DNA from: Rhodopila sp. | GTDB taxonomy: Bacteria > Pseudomonadota > Alphaproteobacteria > Acetobacterales > Acetobacteraceae | Reading direction: 5' to 3' | DNA: 33,623 nucleotides | NCBI GenBank assembly: GCA_028291505.1 | Contig: JAQGHW010000097.1 | Location: forward strand, 1-33,623 | Made by a program: the position numbers and the translations under genes | The notes under the pieces: generated by a model | Seen by the model: the letters and a program-made list of their open reading frames with translations, nothing else | Told to the model about the DNA's origin: nothing | The model's database searches: none | In this document: piece after piece, positions 31,514 to 33,623 of the stretch | How positions within the stretch are numbered: position 1 is the first letter of the stretch | How the letters are laid out: each line of letters begins with the position of its first letter

Positions 31514-33046
31514 ATGGCTGGTGTTCATGGCACGCCGCCGCGCGGGCTGGCGGCAACGCGTTCGCCGCTTTTCCAGGGCCGCTTTGGCCGGATGTTCAGA
31601 AATTTGCCCGCCGCCCGGTTCGGATCGACCGAAGGCGACAATATTGCGAATCTGGCTGCATTAGCGGACGCAATGACCGCTACGTTCGACAAGCCGACCG
31701 ATGGACCTGATCCTGAAGAAAGCGGGATCCCGGCGCTCTATACCTATCTCGGGCAATTTATCGACCACGACATTACGTTCGATCCGGTAAGCATGCTGAC
31801 CAAGATGCAAGACCCCGACGGGCTTGTCGATTTTCGTAGTCCCGCTTTGGATCTTGATAACATCTACGGCCGCGGGCCGAACGACCAGCCCTACATGTAC
31901 GACGGCCTCAAGTTCCGGCTGGGAGATGCACTGATTGGTCAAGGCGTTCCCGACGCCAATGACCTTCCAAGATTTGCCGGACGCGCACTGATTGGCGACC
32001 CGCGCAATGACGAGAACAGCATCGTTTCCCAACTGCAAGGGCTATTCCATAGATTTCATAACCGCATGATCGACGACAATGCTGGCCTCGACTTCGAGGC
32101 GGCGCAACAGCGGGTACGATTCCACTATCAGTATATGATACTGAATGACTTTCTGCCGCGCATCATCAACAGCGCGGTGCTCGATGATCTAAAAACGGCC
32201 GGACATTACGATCGGGGCAAGATAAAATATTTCCATTGGAAGAACCTGCCGTTTATGCCTGTCGAATTCTCGGTGGCTGCGTATCGTCTCGGCCACTCGA
32301 TGATACGGCCCGGATACCGCCTGAATGCGGCTGATGACATGCTCTTGCCGATTTTCCCCAAGCCGGATCAAGGCTTTCCGGTCGGGCTGACCGGTTTCCA
32401 GACAATGGCAGCCGGGCGTGCGATTGATTGGGGTCGTTTCATTGACGTGGATGTTCGCGGCTATGGAGCCGATGGGCAGGACGTTGTGAACAAGCAGCGA
32501 CTTCAATTTGCATATCGTATCGATCCGTCACTGGTAAATCCGCTGGCAACCCTGCCGCCCAGCGTTGTGTCCGATCCGCCGCCATCCCTGGGGCAGCGCA
32601 ACCTGGAGCGTGGCTGGCGTTTGGGATTGCCGTCCGGTCAGTCAGTCGCGAAGGCGATGCGGATTGCGCCGCTCAACGACGATCAGATACTGATCGGCAA
32701 GGCGGTGGATCAACAAGATCCTGGCGTTAACCCGGTTAGCATCGACCAGATCGCCAACGGCGTCTTCGCCAACAACTGCCCGCTGTGGACTTACATCCTT
32801 GCGGAGGCGGTTCAGCATAAGACGCCTGTCACGGTACCGGTTACGGACGGCCCGGGTACGATCACCACACCCCAACTGGGACCTGTGGGCGGCCGCATTG
32901 TCGCCGAGGTGATCCTGGGCCTGATGTTCGGAGACGGGTCGTCGATGCTGTCATTGGATCCGCAGTTCATTCCTGTAACTGGTGCTGGGTTCGCGCTGAA
33001 GAATTTCGTTTCCTACAGTTTGGGGCAAGGGCCTGCGTTGCATTGA
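31514..33046 (+). CDS. Animal-type (peroxidase-cyclooxygenase superfamily) heme peroxidase
   Basis: The 510-residue protein keeps the key residues of myeloperoxidase-like enzymes: QFIDHD with D84 (heme ester partner), distal H85 and calcium ligand D86; R164 and E167 in DPRNDENS (catalytic Arg and second heme-linking Glu); the calcium loop around SPALDLDNIYG; and proximal H261 in AAYRLGHSMIRP. Such enzymes oxidise halides or phenols with peroxide. No signal peptide or RTX repeats are visible, so location is open. ATG 31514 follows GGGGGAAG; ATG 31499 and a TTG at 31460 are alternatives upstream. Base composition is somewhat less GC-rich than neighbouring genes, consistent with transfer. Confidence 0.92.
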   Translation: MAGVHGTPPRGLAATRSPLFQGRFGRMFRNLPAARFGSTEGDNIANLAALADAMTATFDKPTDGPDPEESGIPALYTYLGQFIDHDITFDPVSMLTKMQDPDGLVDFRSPALDLDNIYGRGPNDQPYMYDGLKFRLGDALIGQGVPDANDLPRFAGRALIGDPRNDENSIVSQLQGLFHRFHNRMIDDNAGLDFEAAQQRVRFHYQYMILNDFLPRIINSAVLDDLKTAGHYDRGKIKYFHWKNLPFMPVEFSVAAYRLGHSMIRPGYRLNAADDMLLPIFPKPDQGFPVGLTGFQTMAAGRAIDWGRFIDVDVRGYGADGQDVVNKQRLQFAYRIDPSLVNPLATLPPSVVSDPPPSLGQRNLERGWRLGLPSGQSVAKAMRIAPLNDDQILIGKAVDQQDPGVNPVSIDQIANGVFANNCPLWTYILAEAVQHKTPVTVPVTDGPGTITTPQLGPVGGRIVAEVILGLMFGDGSSMLSLDPQFIPVTGAGFALKNFVSYSLGQGPALH

Positions 33047-33093
33047 GGCCGGGTTTTCGTGATGACGATCCTCAATCGATAGGAGACTGATCG

Positions 33094-33561
33094 ATGGATG
33101 CTTTGTCCTGGGCGCTGTCAAACGATAGTTTAATCGTTGCGGGCGCGCTTTCGACGGTCGTTCCGGTGCGACACATCGTTCCGCTGGTCGCACTGTTCGG
33201 GATTTGCGATGCGGCCGGGTCCATGCTTGGCCCGTTGCCGGGGATCCAGATCGCGATATTGTACTGGCTCGCGCCGGTTCTTCTCGTCGTCTGGGGGATT
33301 GCGATCCTGCGGAATCCGATGTCCCTCGCGTGGCGATCGCGGCTTTTGCACTGTGTCTACCTGCTGCCGCCACTGATGGCCATCGACAATCTGCTGGTGC
33401 CCACCCAGTCGCCGGTCGAAGCCGGTTGTATCAGTAGCGCAATGGCGGCGCTGGGCTTCGCACTCGGCTTCGGTCTGTTGCGCCGGGTTGAACGCCATGC
33501 GCTGGAGCCACGACTGCCCGGTGCATTACTGGTTACCGCCGGATTGTTGCTCGCCGCTTGA
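33094..33561 (+). CDS. Small polytopic membrane protein, possibly a MntP/LysE-like transporter
   Basis: The 155-residue protein is almost wholly hydrophobic, with about five helices. The two halves carry similar short motifs, SNDSLIVAG at residues 8-16 and AIDNLLVP in the second half, recalling the internally repeated DNxxV pattern of LysE/MntP/CadD-like exporters. I cannot assign it firmly to one of those families. It begins 47 bases after the peroxidase and is followed closely by another gene, so a peroxidase operon is likely; export of manganese or another ion linked to oxidative stress would be one explanation. Confidence 0.7.
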   Translation: MDALSWALSNDSLIVAGALSTVVPVRHIVPLVALFGICDAAGSMLGPLPGIQIAILYWLAPVLLVVWGIAILRNPMSLAWRSRLLHCVYLLPPLMAIDNLLVPTQSPVEAGCISSAMAALGFALGFGLLRRVERHALEPRLPGALLVTAGLLLAA

Positions 33562-33573
33562 GGAACCAGACCC

Positions 33574-33623
33574 ATGGCCCCTTCCGTCACCACACGCAGT
33601 TACGATAATGCCCGAACGGGTGC
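33574..33623 (+). CDS. Start of a possible beta-propeller (PQQ-like) protein, runs off the window
   Basis: GAGG at the preceding stop and ATG at 33574 open a frame reading MAPSVTTRSYDNARTG to the window end. The YDNARTG phrase is typical of the N-terminal strand of PQQ-like or outer-membrane beta-propeller proteins, where it is usually followed by N. Only 16 complete codons are visible, so the assignment is tentative. It would be third in the peroxidase gene string. Confidence 0.45.
   Translation, partial: MAPSVTTRSYDNARTG

Noticed and set aside
1-33623. CRISPR array, tRNA, rRNA or integrase attachment site
   Set aside because: No regularly spaced repeats, cloverleaf with CCA-adjacent acceptor, ribosomal RNA segment or integrase was seen in a read-through of the window.

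Overview
This is a GC-rich, tightly packed bacterial chromosome segment. The CDS set, the Emr-type and Atm1-type transporters, bL28, YgfZ and the style of the intergenic palindromes suggest an alphaproteobacterium, probably Acetobacteraceae/Rhodospirillales. That placement is inferred from overall character and no marker gene proves it. No rRNA, tRNA, CRISPR array, transposase or phage gene was recognised.

Layout. 1-4366: the 3' end of one glycosyltransferase gene, then a 1167-residue three-module glycosyltransferase whose last module is a paralogue of the first gene. 4311-5129: ygfZ. 5141-8409 (minus): a marR-emrA-emrB type drug-efflux operon, divergent from crcB (fluoride channel, 8518-8895). 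9027-11934: three translationally coupled genes (amidohydrolase, DUF4387, AtuA-like DUF1446), facing a solitary family 5 solute-binding protein (11985-13571, minus), then a nicotinamidase-like hydrolase (13783-14433). Together these look like an undescribed uptake and catabolism locus. 14434-15350 holds strong palindromes around a small DUF2147 secreted protein.

15378-19369: a zinc alcohol dehydrogenase, then an epimerase / YdcF-like / CelD-like acyltransferase operon that fits envelope or exopolysaccharide chemistry. 19482-22547: a Nudix hydrolase, an Atm1-type ABC exporter and a small membrane protein. 22664-23123: a frameshifted, truncated FkbM methyltransferase remnant. 23214-23519: rpmB. 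23786-24253: a PilZ protein whose ribosome binding site lies partly inside a perfect hairpin. 24331-27375 (minus): a TVP38-like membrane protein, a mercuric-reductase-like flavoprotein and a patatin-like lipase in one operon, divergent from an aldo/keto reductase (27569-28537).

28637-30996 (minus): a PPOX-class flavin enzyme, an M20 amidohydrolase and a lineage-specific hypothetical protein. 30997-31513 is a gene-poor, locally AT-rich stretch containing a candidate 27-residue membrane peptide. From 31514: an animal-type heme peroxidase with its catalytic residues intact, a small polytopic membrane protein, and the first codons of a gene that may encode a beta-propeller protein and runs off the window.

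Catabolic and transport functions (amidohydrolase locus, efflux pump, Atm1, fluoride channel) are mixed with surface-polysaccharide functions (glycosyltransferases, epimerase, YdcF, acyltransferase, FkbM remnant, PilZ). The most promising items for new biology are the amidohydrolase/DUF4387/DUF1446 operon, the hairpin over the PilZ ribosome binding site, the 58-base MITE-like palindrome at 14505-14562, and the peroxidase locus with its hidden small ORF.
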